Origin: Croceivirga sp009797885
GTDB lineage: Bacteria > Bacteroidota > Bacteroidia > Flavobacteriales > Flavobacteriaceae
Direction of reading: 5' to 3'
Assembly: GCA_045866215.1 (NCBI GenBank)
Contig: AP035880.1
Coordinates: forward strand, 4,092,001-4,156,000
Length of the DNA stretch: 64,000 nucleotides
Part shown: positions 36,117 through 45,176 of the stretch, piece by piece
How the letters are laid out: every line of letters begins with the position of its first letter
How positions within the stretch are numbered: the stretch's first letter is position 1
Made by a program: the position numbers and the translations under genes
The notes under the pieces: generated by a model
What the model saw: the letters and a program-made list of their open reading frames with translations, nothing else
Database searches by the model: none
What the model was told of the DNA's origin: nothing

Positions 36117-36590
36117 TTAAACATTACAAAGGTTGCTGGAATAGGGAAGGTATAAGGGGTGTTTTGGTGAACCGTCCTTATTATTTCCAAAACACTTTGC
36201 CCTTGGAAAGCGTTTTTTAAAATAAATGTCCCGTCCCATTTTCTTTACCAATTCGTGATTTCCCCATGCAAAAACCACCTCGGAACAATGCGGTTCCACC
36301 TTTTTGAACCAATTTAGGTTTTCCTTCCAATTACCACTTGGCTCCAGTTCTTTTGGATCGGTCGCAATACGGGTAAAGCAATTCAACAAAAAACAACCTC
36401 CAAATCCCAGTCTTTGGGCATGGGCAATAATTCTTTTGGTGGTGGCATCATTACATTTCCCTCCGGCAGTGGAGGGGTTTAAACCAATAAAGAGTACATG
36501 GGGCTTTATGCGGTCCCATCTTCTCCAAAGTACATAACGTTCCCTTTTGCAAGGACTAAAAATTGCTCCAGATGTACTTGAAAACTCCAA
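36117..36590 (-). CDS. DUF1643 family protein
   Basis: A 157-residue cytoplasmic protein. RERYVLWRRWD, VLFIGLNPSTAG and NDATTKRIIAHAQRLGFGG are the hallmarks of DUF1643, a family found in bacteria and phages with no assigned reaction. The start is TTG at 36590; no ATG lies near. It starts one base after the stop of the upstream esterase gene on the same strand, so they are probably co-transcribed. The C-terminus (NNKDGSPKHPLYLPYSSNL) matches the family's conserved end. Confidence 0.8.
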   Translation of the reverse strand: MEFSSTSGAIFSPCKRERYVLWRRWDRIKPHVLFIGLNPSTAGGKCNDATTKRIIAHAQRLGFGGCFLLNCFTRIATDPKELEPSGNWKENLNWFKKVEPHCSEVVFAWGNHELVKKMGRDIYFKKRFPRAKCFGNNKDGSPKHPLYLPYSSNLCNV

Positions 36591-36591
36591 A

Positions 36592-37464
36592 TTATTGGAC
36601 TGATTTTGGAATTAGGTCCCTACTAATGGCCCAGTCATAAAATCGTTCTATCCAGGTGTCCGAGGGTAACCCCTGCGGATACATTCCAAATCCATGACCT
36701 CCTTTGGAATACATCATCAAGGAGACATTTTTATTGGCCTCCAACATGGAAGAATACAATGCTATGGAACCTTTGGCGAGACCCAGGGGATCATCGGAAG
36801 CGCAAACAATGAACATGGGCGGTGCATTGGTTTTTGGCTTTTGGACAGCTTGGGCATCCGTCCAGGCATATACCGGAACCAAAAAGTCCGGTCTGTTTTC
36901 TTCAGTATAGTCATATCCCACTCCCATGGTTACCGCACCTCCGGCAGAAAAACCCAAAAAGCCAATTTTATTTGGATTTATCCCATAGGTCGAAGCATTT
37001 TCCCGAATGTGGGCGATAGCGTTCAATCCATCGGTTACGGCAAAGGGCAGGACTTCCCCAGCTTTTTGTAAAACGGTAGCAGGAGGAGTGGACATCACTT
37101 CCGCAGTGCCATCGTCCCCCGTGGGGACCAATCGATATTTGAGAACAAAGGTCGTAACTCCTTTTTTGGCCAACCATTCGGCCACTGCCGTACCCTCGTT
37201 TTCAATACTCAAGGCATATAAACCGCCCCCTGGGGCTACTACTACGGCAGTCCCTGAATTGTTTTCCGACTTTGGTCGGAAAACTTGCATGCTTGGTTGG
37301 GAGACATTGGTGACGACCTGGGTTTTCCAAATCTGAGAGAAAAACGTTTTCTCCGGTCCCACCCACTCCAAATTTCCATCATCCGTTTTGGGTAACGCAA
37401 TGATTTCCTGGGCATAAAAAGTTAAACTGCATATGAGGAACAGTAAGGTAAAACCAATTTTCAT
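36592..37464 (-). CDS. Exported alpha/beta hydrolase (BD-FAE/acetyl esterase-like)
   Basis: A 290-residue secreted esterase. Signal peptide MKIGFTLLFLICSLTFYAQ, then an HGG-like oxyanion motif VVVAPGGGLYALS (about 75-86), the nucleophile elbow GFSAGG (Ser173), acid Asp in CASDDPLG and His in KGGHGFGMY. This order fits acetylxylan- or feruloyl-esterase-like enzymes of the dienelactone hydrolase clan. It probably removes acyl groups from carbohydrates outside the cytoplasm. The specificity is not visible. Confidence 0.82.
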   Translation of the reverse strand: MKIGFTLLFLICSLTFYAQEIIALPKTDDGNLEWVGPEKTFFSQIWKTQVVTNVSQPSMQVFRPKSENNSGTAVVVAPGGGLYALSIENEGTAVAEWLAKKGVTTFVLKYRLVPTGDDGTAEVMSTPPATVLQKAGEVLPFAVTDGLNAIAHIRENASTYGINPNKIGFLGFSAGGAVTMGVGYDYTEENRPDFLVPVYAWTDAQAVQKPKTNAPPMFIVCASDDPLGLAKGSIALYSSMLEANKNVSLMMYSKGGHGFGMYPQGLPSDTWIERFYDWAISRDLIPKSVQ

Positions 37465-37617
37465 AACGGTGTTTGTTTTGTTTAAAGATAAGGATTAAGC
37501 CGCAGTCCGGTGGTTTCCTACCATATTTCGGATGTGCTGAGCCAATCAGGTAGATCAACACCTAAAAGAATGCCTATCGGTCTAGGTTAATAACTTCGGA
37601 TTTCTTTTCCCAGGGTA

Positions 37618-37651
37618 TTGAATACAATACTATCGATACTTAGTAGCTTTG
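37618..37651 (+). promoter_or_regulatory. Probable mazG promoter
   Basis: TAGCTTTG at 37644-37651 is an exact -7 box, 18 bases before the mazG ATG. A TTG at 37618-37620 gives a long 23-base spacer, at the upper limit for the Bacteroidetes -33 element. Confidence 0.45.
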
Positions 37652-37669
37652 GGACCTTAATGCTCAGCA

Positions 37670-38449
37670 ATGAAAACACGGGAGGAACAACTAAAGGCTT
37701 TTGACCGATTATTGACCATAATGGAGGAACTCAGGGAACAATGCCCATGGGACAGAAAGCAAACCTTACAATCACTGCGACACTTGACCATTGAAGAAAC
37801 CTATGAACTTGGCGATGCCATTTTGGACAATGATCTGGAGGAGGTAAAAAAGGAATTGGGGGATTTACTGCTGCATATCGTTTTCTATGCCAAAATAGGT
37901 TCGGAAACGCAGGATTTTGATATTGCGGATGTCGCCAATGGAATTTGTGATAAGTTGATCAATCGGCATCCACATATATATGGCGATGTTTCCGTGAGCG
38001 ATGAAACGGAAGTAAAACGCAATTGGGAGGATATCAAACTCAAAGAAGGTAAAAAAAGTGTGCTCCAGGGCGTACCGAACAGTTTGCCCGCTTTGGTAAA
38101 AGCGAACCGGATTCAGGAAAAGGTAGCTGGGGTAGGTTTTGATTGGGAACAACCGGAACAGGTTTTTGAAAAGTTACAGGAGGAATTGGGGGAGCTTCAG
38201 GAAGAACTAAAAGTTGCCAATAAGGACAAGATTGAACATGAGTTTGGGGATGTGTTGTTTTCCATGGTTAATTACGCCCGATTTTTAGGGGTAAATCCTG
38301 AAAATGCCCTGGAACATACCAATAAAAAATTCATACATCGCTTTCAGTATTTGGAAGAAAAAGCAAAAGGACTGGGCAAGACCTTAAAGGATATGACCTT
38401 AACCGAAATGGATGTTTTTTGGGAAGAAGCGAAAAGAGTTAAGAATTAA
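37670..38449 (+). CDS. mazG: Nucleoside triphosphate pyrophosphohydrolase MazG
   Basis: A 259-residue two-domain MazG that hydrolyses NTPs, including damaged ones, to NMP and pyrophosphate. The N-terminal all-alpha domain has LREQCPWDRKQTLQSLRHLT and EETYELGDAI with EExxE metal ligands; the second copy (about 165-240) has ELGELQEELK and HEFGDVLFSMVNYARFLG. The last codons (KRVKN-stop) already lie within the GAGTTAA array that follows, so the repeat now supplies the stop codon. Confidence 0.93.
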   Translation: MKTREEQLKAFDRLLTIMEELREQCPWDRKQTLQSLRHLTIEETYELGDAILDNDLEEVKKELGDLLLHIVFYAKIGSETQDFDIADVANGICDKLINRHPHIYGDVSVSDETEVKRNWEDIKLKEGKKSVLQGVPNSLPALVKANRIQEKVAGVGFDWEQPEQVFEKLQEELGELQEELKVANKDKIEHEFGDVLFSMVNYARFLGVNPENALEHTNKKFIHRFQYLEEKAKGLGKTLKDMTLTEMDVFWEEAKRVKN

Positions 38450-38484
38450 GAGTTAAGAGTTAAGAGTTATGAGTTATGAGTTAA
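38436..38484. repeat. Heptanucleotide array, 7 x GAGTTAA
   Basis: Seven contiguous seven-base units: four exact GAGTTAA, two GAGTTAT and one GAATTAA. The first two units encode the end and the stop codon of mazG. Fourteen bases separate it from the CCATTAA array, whose TTAAC core is complementary to the GTTAA core here. Confidence 0.95.
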
Positions 38485-38498
38485 AAGTTTCCTACTTT

Positions 38499-38610
38499 CC
38501 ATTAACCATTAACCATTAACCATTAACCATTAACCATTAACCATTAACCATTAACCATTAACCATTAACCATCAACCATCAACCATTAACCATTAGCCAT
38601 CAACCATTAA
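38499..38610. repeat. Heptanucleotide array, 16 x CCATTAA
   Basis: Sixteen contiguous seven-base units: the first ten are perfect CCATTAA, then variants CCATCAA (three) and CCATTAG (one) mixed with two exact units. It ends 12 bases before the TTG start of the MATE gene and fills almost all of its leader. The homogenous run next to decayed units suggests recent slippage expansion at one end. Confidence 0.97.
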
Positions 38611-38622
38611 TCGTCAGAAAAC

Positions 38623-40011
38623 TTGCCTTTACGTCGATACATCAAAGAGTTTCCGTACAATTTAAAACTTGCTACACCAGTGGTACTCGGTATGTTGGGA
38701 CATACCTTGGTTGCCTTTGCGGATAATATTATGGTGGGACAGTTGGGAACTGCAGAATTGGCAGCGGTTTCCCTGGGAAATAGCTTGGTATTAATGTTCA
38801 TGTACGTCGGGATTGGATTTTCTACCGCAATTACCCCCCTGGTGGCGGAGGCAGATGGCGCAAATGACCCTAAGGAGGCCAAAAAAGCGTTGAAACATGG
38901 CTTGCTCCTTTGTACCGTACTGGGGGTGGCATTGTTCTTTTTGATTTTACTTTGCAAGCCTTTCCTTTACTTGGCAAAACAACCGCAGGAAGTAGTGGAA
39001 CTTGCCATTCCATATCTCAATTTGGTGGCCATCTCCATAATCCCCATGTTGATTTTTCAGGCATTTCGACAATTCTCAGAGGGGATGTCCCAGACCAGAT
39101 TCCCCATGTATGCAACCATTGTGGCCAATGTGTTGAACATCGTTATCAATTACCTATTGATTTTTGGTTCTTTTGGCTTTCCCAAAATGGGAATCTTGGG
39201 TGCTGCCATTGGAACACTGGTCTCACGTTGCGTAATGTTGGTTTACCTTTATTTTTTATTGTACCATAAAGAAAGGTTCAGGGGGTTCATCACCAACTTC
39301 AATATTAGGCATATGGAACAAAAGATGATGAAGAAGCTGGTAAACCTTGGTTTTCCATCATCCATGCAGGTGTTTTTTGAAGTAGCCATTTTTACTGCGG
39401 CAGTTTGGTTAAGTGGGGTCTTGGGCAAGAACACACAAGCGGCCAATCAGATTGCTTTAAACCTTAGCAGTATGACTTATATGGTGGGTGTGGGACTGAG
39501 CGTTGCGGCCATGGTGCGTGTTGGAAACCAAAAAGGGCTCAATAATTTTAAAGAACTCCGTCGGATTGGAAAATCGGTATTCTTTTTAACCTTGGTCATT
39601 GAACTGGTTTTTGCATTATCTTTCTTATTGGGCAAGGATTGGTTGCCCACTTTGTACTTGGACGTAAAAGACGTGGCCAACCGGGCAGATAATATGGAAG
39701 TGCTCTCATTGGCTCCACAGTTGTTGTTGGTTGCCGCTTTTTTCCAGATTTCCGATGGTATCCAAGTTGTTGTTCTGGGGGCATTGCGGGGAATACAGGA
39801 TGTTAAGATCCCTACCTTGATTACTTTTATTGCCTACTGGTTGATTGGTTTTCCCATATCCTACTATTTGGGATTGCACACGGAACTTAAAAGTATAGGT
39901 ATCTGGATTGGATTATTGTCCGGTCTTACAGCTTCTGGAGTTATGTTGTATCTTCGATTTAATTTACTGACCAAAAAATTGATTCTTAGGCAGGCAAGGA
40001 TAAAAACATAG
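38623..40011 (+). CDS. MATE family multidrug/sodium antiporter
   Basis: A 462-residue efflux pump with 12 predicted helices in two MatE halves. LATPVVLGMLGHTLVAFADN and IMVGQLGTAELAAVSLGNS are typical of the NorM/DinF-like N-terminus. The start is a TTG at 38623: the frame is closed by a TAA at 38608 inside the last repeat unit, and the next ATG would delete part of helix 1. It exports cationic drugs or metabolites using a sodium or proton gradient. The heptamer arrays directly precede it. Confidence 0.88.
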   Translation: MPLRRYIKEFPYNLKLATPVVLGMLGHTLVAFADNIMVGQLGTAELAAVSLGNSLVLMFMYVGIGFSTAITPLVAEADGANDPKEAKKALKHGLLLCTVLGVALFFLILLCKPFLYLAKQPQEVVELAIPYLNLVAISIIPMLIFQAFRQFSEGMSQTRFPMYATIVANVLNIVINYLLIFGSFGFPKMGILGAAIGTLVSRCVMLVYLYFLLYHKERFRGFITNFNIRHMEQKMMKKLVNLGFPSSMQVFFEVAIFTAAVWLSGVLGKNTQAANQIALNLSSMTYMVGVGLSVAAMVRVGNQKGLNNFKELRRIGKSVFFLTLVIELVFALSFLLGKDWLPTLYLDVKDVANRADNMEVLSLAPQLLLVAAFFQISDGIQVVVLGALRGIQDVKIPTLITFIAYWLIGFPISYYLGLHTELKSIGIWIGLLSGLTASGVMLYLRFNLLTKKLILRQARIKT

Positions 40012-40071
40012 CATTGGTTTTTGAATTTGTTGCTTGCACTGAATGGATTCAATACTTGAATTTTTAAAACT

Positions 40072-40299
40072 ATGGAACTACCCAAGTTTCTTTTGGGCGA
40101 TAACACGGATTACCCCAATGCCATTTTTATAGTACATACCGAATACCCGCGCTTTATTATTAATTTGGAAAATGATGAGGTGGAATGGTTGGAAGAATTT
40201 TCCAAAGAAGACGAAGCGGAATTGACTTCCGAAGCAGAAGGTCTGATCGAAGCTGCTACCGCCTTTTATGACCGTGAAGTTTCCCGATACGAAAACTAG
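40072..40299 (+). CDS. Conserved small acidic protein, unknown function
   Basis: A 75-residue acidic, soluble protein without signal peptide. It opens MELPKFLLGDNTDYPNAIFI and has an acidic helix near the C-terminus (WLEEFSKEDEAELTSEAEG). I have the impression that such proteins accompany PAP2 genes in Flavobacteriaceae, but I cannot name a family. It lies six bases upstream of the PAP2 phosphatase gene. Confidence 0.65.
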   Translation: MELPKFLLGDNTDYPNAIFIVHTEYPRFIINLENDEVEWLEEFSKEDEAELTSEAEGLIEAATAFYDREVSRYEN

Positions 40300-40305
40300 A
40301 TTGTT

Positions 40306-40872
40306 TTGGAAGAAATTATCCAATTGGACAAAAATCTTTTCCTGTTCTTAAACGGACTGGGAAGCCCAACCTGGGACGGGTTCTGGATGTTCATTACCAA
40401 TAAATGGGGTTCCATTCCACTATATGTGCTATTGCTGCTATTGTCCTTTCATTTTTTTGGCTGGAGGAAAACCTTACTCATTTTGGTAGTCGTGGCATTA
40501 TTGATTACTACCACCGACCAACTGGCCAATTTCTTTAAGTATGGAATAGGCCGTTTGCGACCTTGCCATGATGAACAGGTTTTTGAGCTGATGCGCTTGG
40601 TTAAACGTTCCTGCGGTGGAAAATACGGTTACTTCTCGGCGCATGCCGCCAATTCCATGGCCGTAGCTTCCTTTTTTTCCTTCTTACTCGGTCCAAAGCT
40701 AAGGTGGATGCCCTGGGTTCTTATTGTTTGGGGATTGTTGGTGGGGTACAGTCGCATTTATATTGGGGTCCACTTTCCGGGAGATGTCCTTACGGGTATT
40801 CTAATAGGTGTGTTTTTTGGCTGGATCTATACCAAGTTATATATCTTTGCGCAGCATAAAATTGGAGCATGA
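40306..40872 (+). CDS. PAP2-family membrane phosphatase
   Basis: A 188-residue integral membrane phosphatase with about five helices. The three PAP2 motifs are present: KYGIGRLRP (about 84-92), YFSAHAANS (about 107-115) with the catalytic His, and SRIYIGVHFPGDV (about 148-160). It would dephosphorylate undecaprenyl pyrophosphate or phosphatidic-acid-type lipids. The start is TTG at 40306. It is coupled by an ATGA overlap to a glycosyltransferase that uses polyprenyl-phosphate sugars, so a lipid-carrier role is plausible. Confidence 0.85.
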   Translation: MEEIIQLDKNLFLFLNGLGSPTWDGFWMFITNKWGSIPLYVLLLLLSFHFFGWRKTLLILVVVALLITTTDQLANFFKYGIGRLRPCHDEQVFELMRLVKRSCGGKYGYFSAHAANSMAVASFFSFLLGPKLRWMPWVLIVWGLLVGYSRIYIGVHFPGDVLTGILIGVFFGWIYTKLYIFAQHKIGA

Positions 40873-42530
40873 TAACCAACACCCGTTATTGGTTTTTGGT
40901 AGCTTTAATGGTACTGGTATATACCGCTGGATTGTTCGTTACACTCTTTGAAAACGATTCCGCCCAGTTTGCCGTAATGGCCATGCGAATGGTTCAGGAA
41001 AATGACTTTCTTAACCTTTTCAAGGGCCCACAAGAGTATCTGGACAAACCCCATATGCATTATTGGCTAGCGGCACTTTCCTTCAAAATTTTTGGTATTC
41101 ATGATTGGGCTTATCGTATTCCCGGAGTCTTGGCAACTTTTTTAGGTGCCTATAGTTGTTTTGGCCTGGGGAAATTGTTGTACAATAAGGACGTGGGTAA
41201 GTTTGCGGCCCTTATCTTTTTAACCTGCCAGACCATAGTGCTCGGTGGAATTGATGTGCGAACGGATGCCGTGCTCACCGGTTTTACCATTTTTGCCATT
41301 TGGCAATTGGTCACTTATATTGAGAATAAATCATTGCTCGGTATAGTTTTGGGTGCTTTTGGGGCAGGGATGGCTTTTTCCACAAAAGGACAGATTGCCC
41401 TTTTGGTCATTGGAATATGCGTGCTATGTCATTTGGGTTATACCAGAAAGTGGAAACTGGTATTGAACTGGAGGGTTTTGATTGCCCTTTTGGTTTTTGC
41501 CATGACCATAACCCCAATGCTCTATGCCTATTACCATCAATTTGATCTACATCCTGAAAAGGTAATTCGGGGAAGGGGCAATCGAAGTGGTATCTTCTTC
41601 ATATTCTGGGAACAGAGCTTTGAACGGATGAGCGGCGAAGGGATTGGTAAGAACAGTAGCGACTTCTTCTTCTTTTTCCACACTTTTTTATGGGTATTCC
41701 TGCCATGGACCGTACTGGCCATAGTGGGCTACTGGTGGCGGGCCAAAGCTTTTTTTAAAATGAGGTTTGCCTATAATCCAAAGTTTGAATTTCTGACCAT
41801 AGGTGGTATTACCTTGATTTTTTTCATTATCAGTTTTGCACAGTTCAAACTGCCGCATTATATGAATGTCATGATGCCCTTGTACGCCATATTAACGGCC
41901 TCTTATGTCCATAGTTTGCACCGTTATACCAAGAAAAAAGCAATAAAAGGATTGTTGGGGATTCAATATTCCATTTTGGCGATTGTATTTATTTTTTCGC
42001 TGTTGGTTTGTTTCCATGTCTTCAAATTTGAACGGGCGGGTGGATATATAATGCTGATTGCCACCTTACTGGTCATTGTCTATTTCTGCTTAAAACAAGA
42101 AGCGTACTATGTTAGGTTGATTACCCTATCGGTCTATGCTTCACTTTTGCTCAATGGCATAATGAACCTCCATTTTTACCCTTCCCTATTGGAATACCAG
42201 GGAGGTTCCACAATGGCCAAAAAAATCGCGGAAAATGGTATTTCGGTAGACAAGGTCTATAAATTGAGTGATCGACATACTTGGGCCCTCGATTTTTACA
42301 ATCAACGACCGGTTAAGACCATACCATTGGCCGAGTTGGTCAATAAACGGGACATTTGGGTCTATGCCACTTCCAGTGAATTGGAACAACTGCGGCAGGC
42401 CGGAGTGGATTGGGAGGAAGAGCTTTCGGTATACCAGTTTCGAATTACCCGCTTGCAGCTTAAGTTTTTGGAACCCACCACGCGATTAAAAAAACTGAAC
42501 AACATGCACTTGGTGCACATACTTCAGTAA
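40869..42530 (+). CDS. ArnT-like GT39 glycosyltransferase
   Basis: A 553-residue integral membrane glycosyltransferase of the PMT/ArnT (GT39/GT83) clan. The first periplasmic loop contains the catalytic acid in LFENDSAQFAVMAMRM and the DKPHMHYWLAALSFKIFG motif; RIPGVLATFLGAYSCF follows. There are about 11 helices and a short soluble C-terminal part. It transfers a sugar from a polyprenyl-phosphate donor to lipid A or protein on the periplasmic face. The ATGA overlap with PAP2 indicates an operon. Confidence 0.83.
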   Translation: MITNTRYWFLVALMVLVYTAGLFVTLFENDSAQFAVMAMRMVQENDFLNLFKGPQEYLDKPHMHYWLAALSFKIFGIHDWAYRIPGVLATFLGAYSCFGLGKLLYNKDVGKFAALIFLTCQTIVLGGIDVRTDAVLTGFTIFAIWQLVTYIENKSLLGIVLGAFGAGMAFSTKGQIALLVIGICVLCHLGYTRKWKLVLNWRVLIALLVFAMTITPMLYAYYHQFDLHPEKVIRGRGNRSGIFFIFWEQSFERMSGEGIGKNSSDFFFFFHTFLWVFLPWTVLAIVGYWWRAKAFFKMRFAYNPKFEFLTIGGITLIFFIISFAQFKLPHYMNVMMPLYAILTASYVHSLHRYTKKKAIKGLLGIQYSILAIVFIFSLLVCFHVFKFERAGGYIMLIATLLVIVYFCLKQEAYYVRLITLSVYASLLLNGIMNLHFYPSLLEYQGGSTMAKKIAENGISVDKVYKLSDRHTWALDFYNQRPVKTIPLAELVNKRDIWVYATSSELEQLRQAGVDWEEELSVYQFRITRLQLKFLEPTTRLKKLNNMHLVHILQ

Positions 42531-42617
42531 GGAAGTTAAGTTCGCAAAAGCACAATGACCAATATCATTTTTTTTTGAAAATTAAGGGCGTATTTTGACC
42601 CCTTTTGAAAAATAGTG

Positions 42618-43541
42618 ATGGAGTTATCCGAAAAAATAAAGGCGCTAAAGGAGCGCAAGAACGCTGTGATATTGGCCCACTATTATCAACGGCCGGAAAT
42701 TCAACAGGTGGCCGATTATGTGGGTGATAGCCTGGAGCTATCCATGAAGGCGGCCGCAACCGATGCTGAAATCATTGTATTTTGTGGGGTACATTTTATG
42801 GCAGAAACGGCCAAAATTGTCAACCCCTACAAAAAGGTCCTGTTGCCTGATCCCAATGCCGGTTGTTCCTTGGCAGATTCTTGTTCCGGTCAGGATTTCA
42901 TGGATTTTATTGCGGCCCATCCAGATCATGTAGTGGTGACGTACATCAATGCTTCAGTGGCGGTAAAGGCGGTATCGGATTATGTGTGCACCTCCTCCAA
43001 TGCCGTTAAGGTGGTGAATTCCATACCCAAGGACCGCCCCATTATTTTTGCTCCGGATAAGAATCTGGGACGTTATGTAATGGCCAAAACCAATCGTAAA
43101 CTATTGCTTTGGGACGGTAGTTGTATGGTTCACGAAGCGTTTTCGGCAGATAAGATAATAGCGCTTCACAAGAACTATCCCAAGGCAGAATTCATTGCCC
43201 ATCCCGAAGCCGAACCCCATATTCTGAAAATGGCCTCTTTCATTGGATCTACTTCACAATTGTTGGCCCATGTTAAAAAGAACCCCAAAGGCACTTTTAT
43301 TGTAGGCACTGAGGCCAGTATTTTGAACAAAATGGCGGAAGCCGCTCCAGAAGCCACTTTACTGCCTGCTCCCACTATGGCCAGCAACGATTGTTCTTGT
43401 AGTGAGTGCGCTTTTATGAAAATGAACACGCTTGAAAAACTGTACCAATGCCTAAAGGATGAAATTCCTGAAATCCATATTGATGCCGCGTTGGCCAAGA
43501 AAGCTTTGGAACCGGTTTCCCGAATGATGCAACTCTCTTAA
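42618..43541 (+). CDS. nadA: Quinolinate synthase A
   Basis: Iron-sulfur enzyme that condenses iminoaspartate with dihydroxyacetone phosphate to quinolinate. It has 307 residues from the ATG at 42618; a GTG just before it is in frame. Motifs: ILAHYYQRPEIQQVADYVGDS split near 18-38, VFCGVHFMAETAKI with the first cluster Cys, TYINASVAVKA, and the late CS.CECAFM-type cysteines seen as DCSCSECAFMKMN. The stop overlaps the ATG of nadB, so product channeling partners are co-translated. Confidence 0.95.
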   Translation: MELSEKIKALKERKNAVILAHYYQRPEIQQVADYVGDSLELSMKAAATDAEIIVFCGVHFMAETAKIVNPYKKVLLPDPNAGCSLADSCSGQDFMDFIAAHPDHVVVTYINASVAVKAVSDYVCTSSNAVKVVNSIPKDRPIIFAPDKNLGRYVMAKTNRKLLLWDGSCMVHEAFSADKIIALHKNYPKAEFIAHPEAEPHILKMASFIGSTSQLLAHVKKNPKGTFIVGTEASILNKMAEAAPEATLLPAPTMASNDCSCSECAFMKMNTLEKLYQCLKDEIPEIHIDAALAKKALEPVSRMMQLS

Positions 43542-45124
43542 TGTTCATGCAAAAAACCGATTATCTTGTTATTGGATCTGGTATTGCGGGCTTGACTTTT
43601 GCATTAAAAATGGCCCAATATTTTCCCGAAAGAAAAGTAACCATCATAACAAAGGGGGACAAGGAAGAATCCAATACCAAGTATGCCCAGGGGGGCATAG
43701 CCGTTGTCCTTGATAAAGAGAAGGATTCCTTTGAACGTCATATGGAAGATACTCTGGTGGCCGGGGATGGACTTTGTGATACCGAAGTTGTGGAAATGGT
43801 CGTGAAGAAGGCCCCTGGATTATTTCGCGAGTTAATGGGGTGGGGGGCGCGTTTTGATACTGATGAAAGTGGTGAACTGAACTTGGGCAAGGAAGGTGGA
43901 CATTCCACAAAACGTGTTGCCCATTTTAAGGATATTACGGGATACGAAATAGAAAGGGCACTACTGGCTTATTGTTCCGATTTAAATAACATTGAGTTGC
44001 TTCCGGAACATTTTGCTGTTGACCTTATAACGGAACATCATTTTTCGAAACATCGTGAAGGTCCCAAAACGAATTTTAGTTGCTATGGGGCCTATGTTCT
44101 GGAACAGGGATCTGGTAGCATTTTTCCAATTGTGGCTTCATATACCATCATAGCAGCAGGAGGAATAGGTCAGGTGTATGGCCACACTACCAATCCCATG
44201 ATCGCTACGGGCGATGGAGTGGCCATGGCGTATAGGGCAGGTGCAAGGATCAAGGATATGGAATTTGTACAATTTCATCCAACGGCCCTGTATGGGGAAG
44301 AGCGTTCCCCGGCTTTTTTGATTTCTGAGGCGGTACGTGGTTTTGGAGCGTATTTGGTGGATGATACGGGACATCGGTTCATGCCAAAATATGATGCACG
44401 GGCAGAACTGGCCCCCAGGGATATCGTTTCCCGAAGTATTGACTTTGAGCTTAAAAGGACAGGAAAAAAGTGTGTGTATCTTGATTGTAGGCACTTGGAT
44501 GCCCAGGAATTCGTAATCCATTTTCCCAATATCCATCAAAAGTGTTTTTCCGTTGGAATTGACATTGCCAAAGATTTGATTCCCGTGGTTCCCGCAGCAC
44601 ATTATCTCTGTGGGGGAATTGTGGTGGATATGAAGGGTAGGACAACACTGAATAACTTGTTCGCTTGTGGGGAATGTGCCAGAACGGGATTGCATGGAGC
44701 CAATAGGTTGGCCTCCAATTCCCTCCTTGAAGCCCTGGTGTATGCCGACCAAATTTTTACACACCTGTCAACTGACCGGTCCCCGGAATCCAGGAGCAAA
44801 AAAAATGATATTCCCCTTTGGGATGACCAAGGAATGGTGATATCCAAGGAGAATGTGCTTTTAAGTTATGGTCTTGAACAATTGCAGGGGATCATGCAAA
44901 ATTATGTGGGCATTGTTAGGAATGACCGAAGGTTAAAAAAAGCAAAACAGCACTTGGAGCTTATTCATAAGGATGTTGAGGAGTTGTACCAACAGACCAA
45001 ATTAAATACGGCCCTATGCGAGCTGCGTAATATGGTGGGTGTGGCCCATTTGATCATTGAGCAATCCTTAGCTCGCAAAGCGAATAAGGGAGGGTTCTAC
45101 AACGCTGACAATAAACAGGATTAA
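43541..45124 (+). CDS. nadB: L-aspartate oxidase
   Basis: FAD enzyme that oxidises aspartate to iminoaspartate for NadA. It has 527 residues with the dinucleotide motif VIGSGIAGLTFALKMA (about 9-24), NTKYAQGGIAVV, HTTNPMIATGDGVAMAYRAG, EFVQFHPTALY and the AHYLCGGI and GLHGANRLASNSLLE signatures. The C-terminal helical bundle of the succinate-dehydrogenase flavoprotein family is present. A second start at 43547 (MQKTDYLVIG) is equally possible. nadC is not next to it. Confidence 0.95.
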   Translation: MFMQKTDYLVIGSGIAGLTFALKMAQYFPERKVTIITKGDKEESNTKYAQGGIAVVLDKEKDSFERHMEDTLVAGDGLCDTEVVEMVVKKAPGLFRELMGWGARFDTDESGELNLGKEGGHSTKRVAHFKDITGYEIERALLAYCSDLNNIELLPEHFAVDLITEHHFSKHREGPKTNFSCYGAYVLEQGSGSIFPIVASYTIIAAGGIGQVYGHTTNPMIATGDGVAMAYRAGARIKDMEFVQFHPTALYGEERSPAFLISEAVRGFGAYLVDDTGHRFMPKYDARAELAPRDIVSRSIDFELKRTGKKCVYLDCRHLDAQEFVIHFPNIHQKCFSVGIDIAKDLIPVVPAAHYLCGGIVVDMKGRTTLNNLFACGECARTGLHGANRLASNSLLEALVYADQIFTHLSTDRSPESRSKKNDIPLWDDQGMVISKENVLLSYGLEQLQGIMQNYVGIVRNDRRLKKAKQHLELIHKDVEELYQQTKLNTALCELRNMVGVAHLIIEQSLARKANKGGFYNADNKQD

Positions 45125-45176
45125 GTCATTGCATACGTTTTATGTTTTACCTGCCTGGGAAGAAATACTTGGGCGG

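Noticed and set aside
37465..37669. Possible small gene between the esterase and mazG
   Set aside because: The only frame (minus strand, about 60 codons) has no good start or protein-like composition and crosses the esterase start; the region is better read as two divergent promoters.
38436..38610. Repeat arrays as a CRISPR or a telomere-like sequence
   Set aside because: Units are seven bases with no spacers, and no cas genes are nearby. The resemblance to GGTTAAT-type telomeric repeats is superficial in a bacterial chromosome interior.
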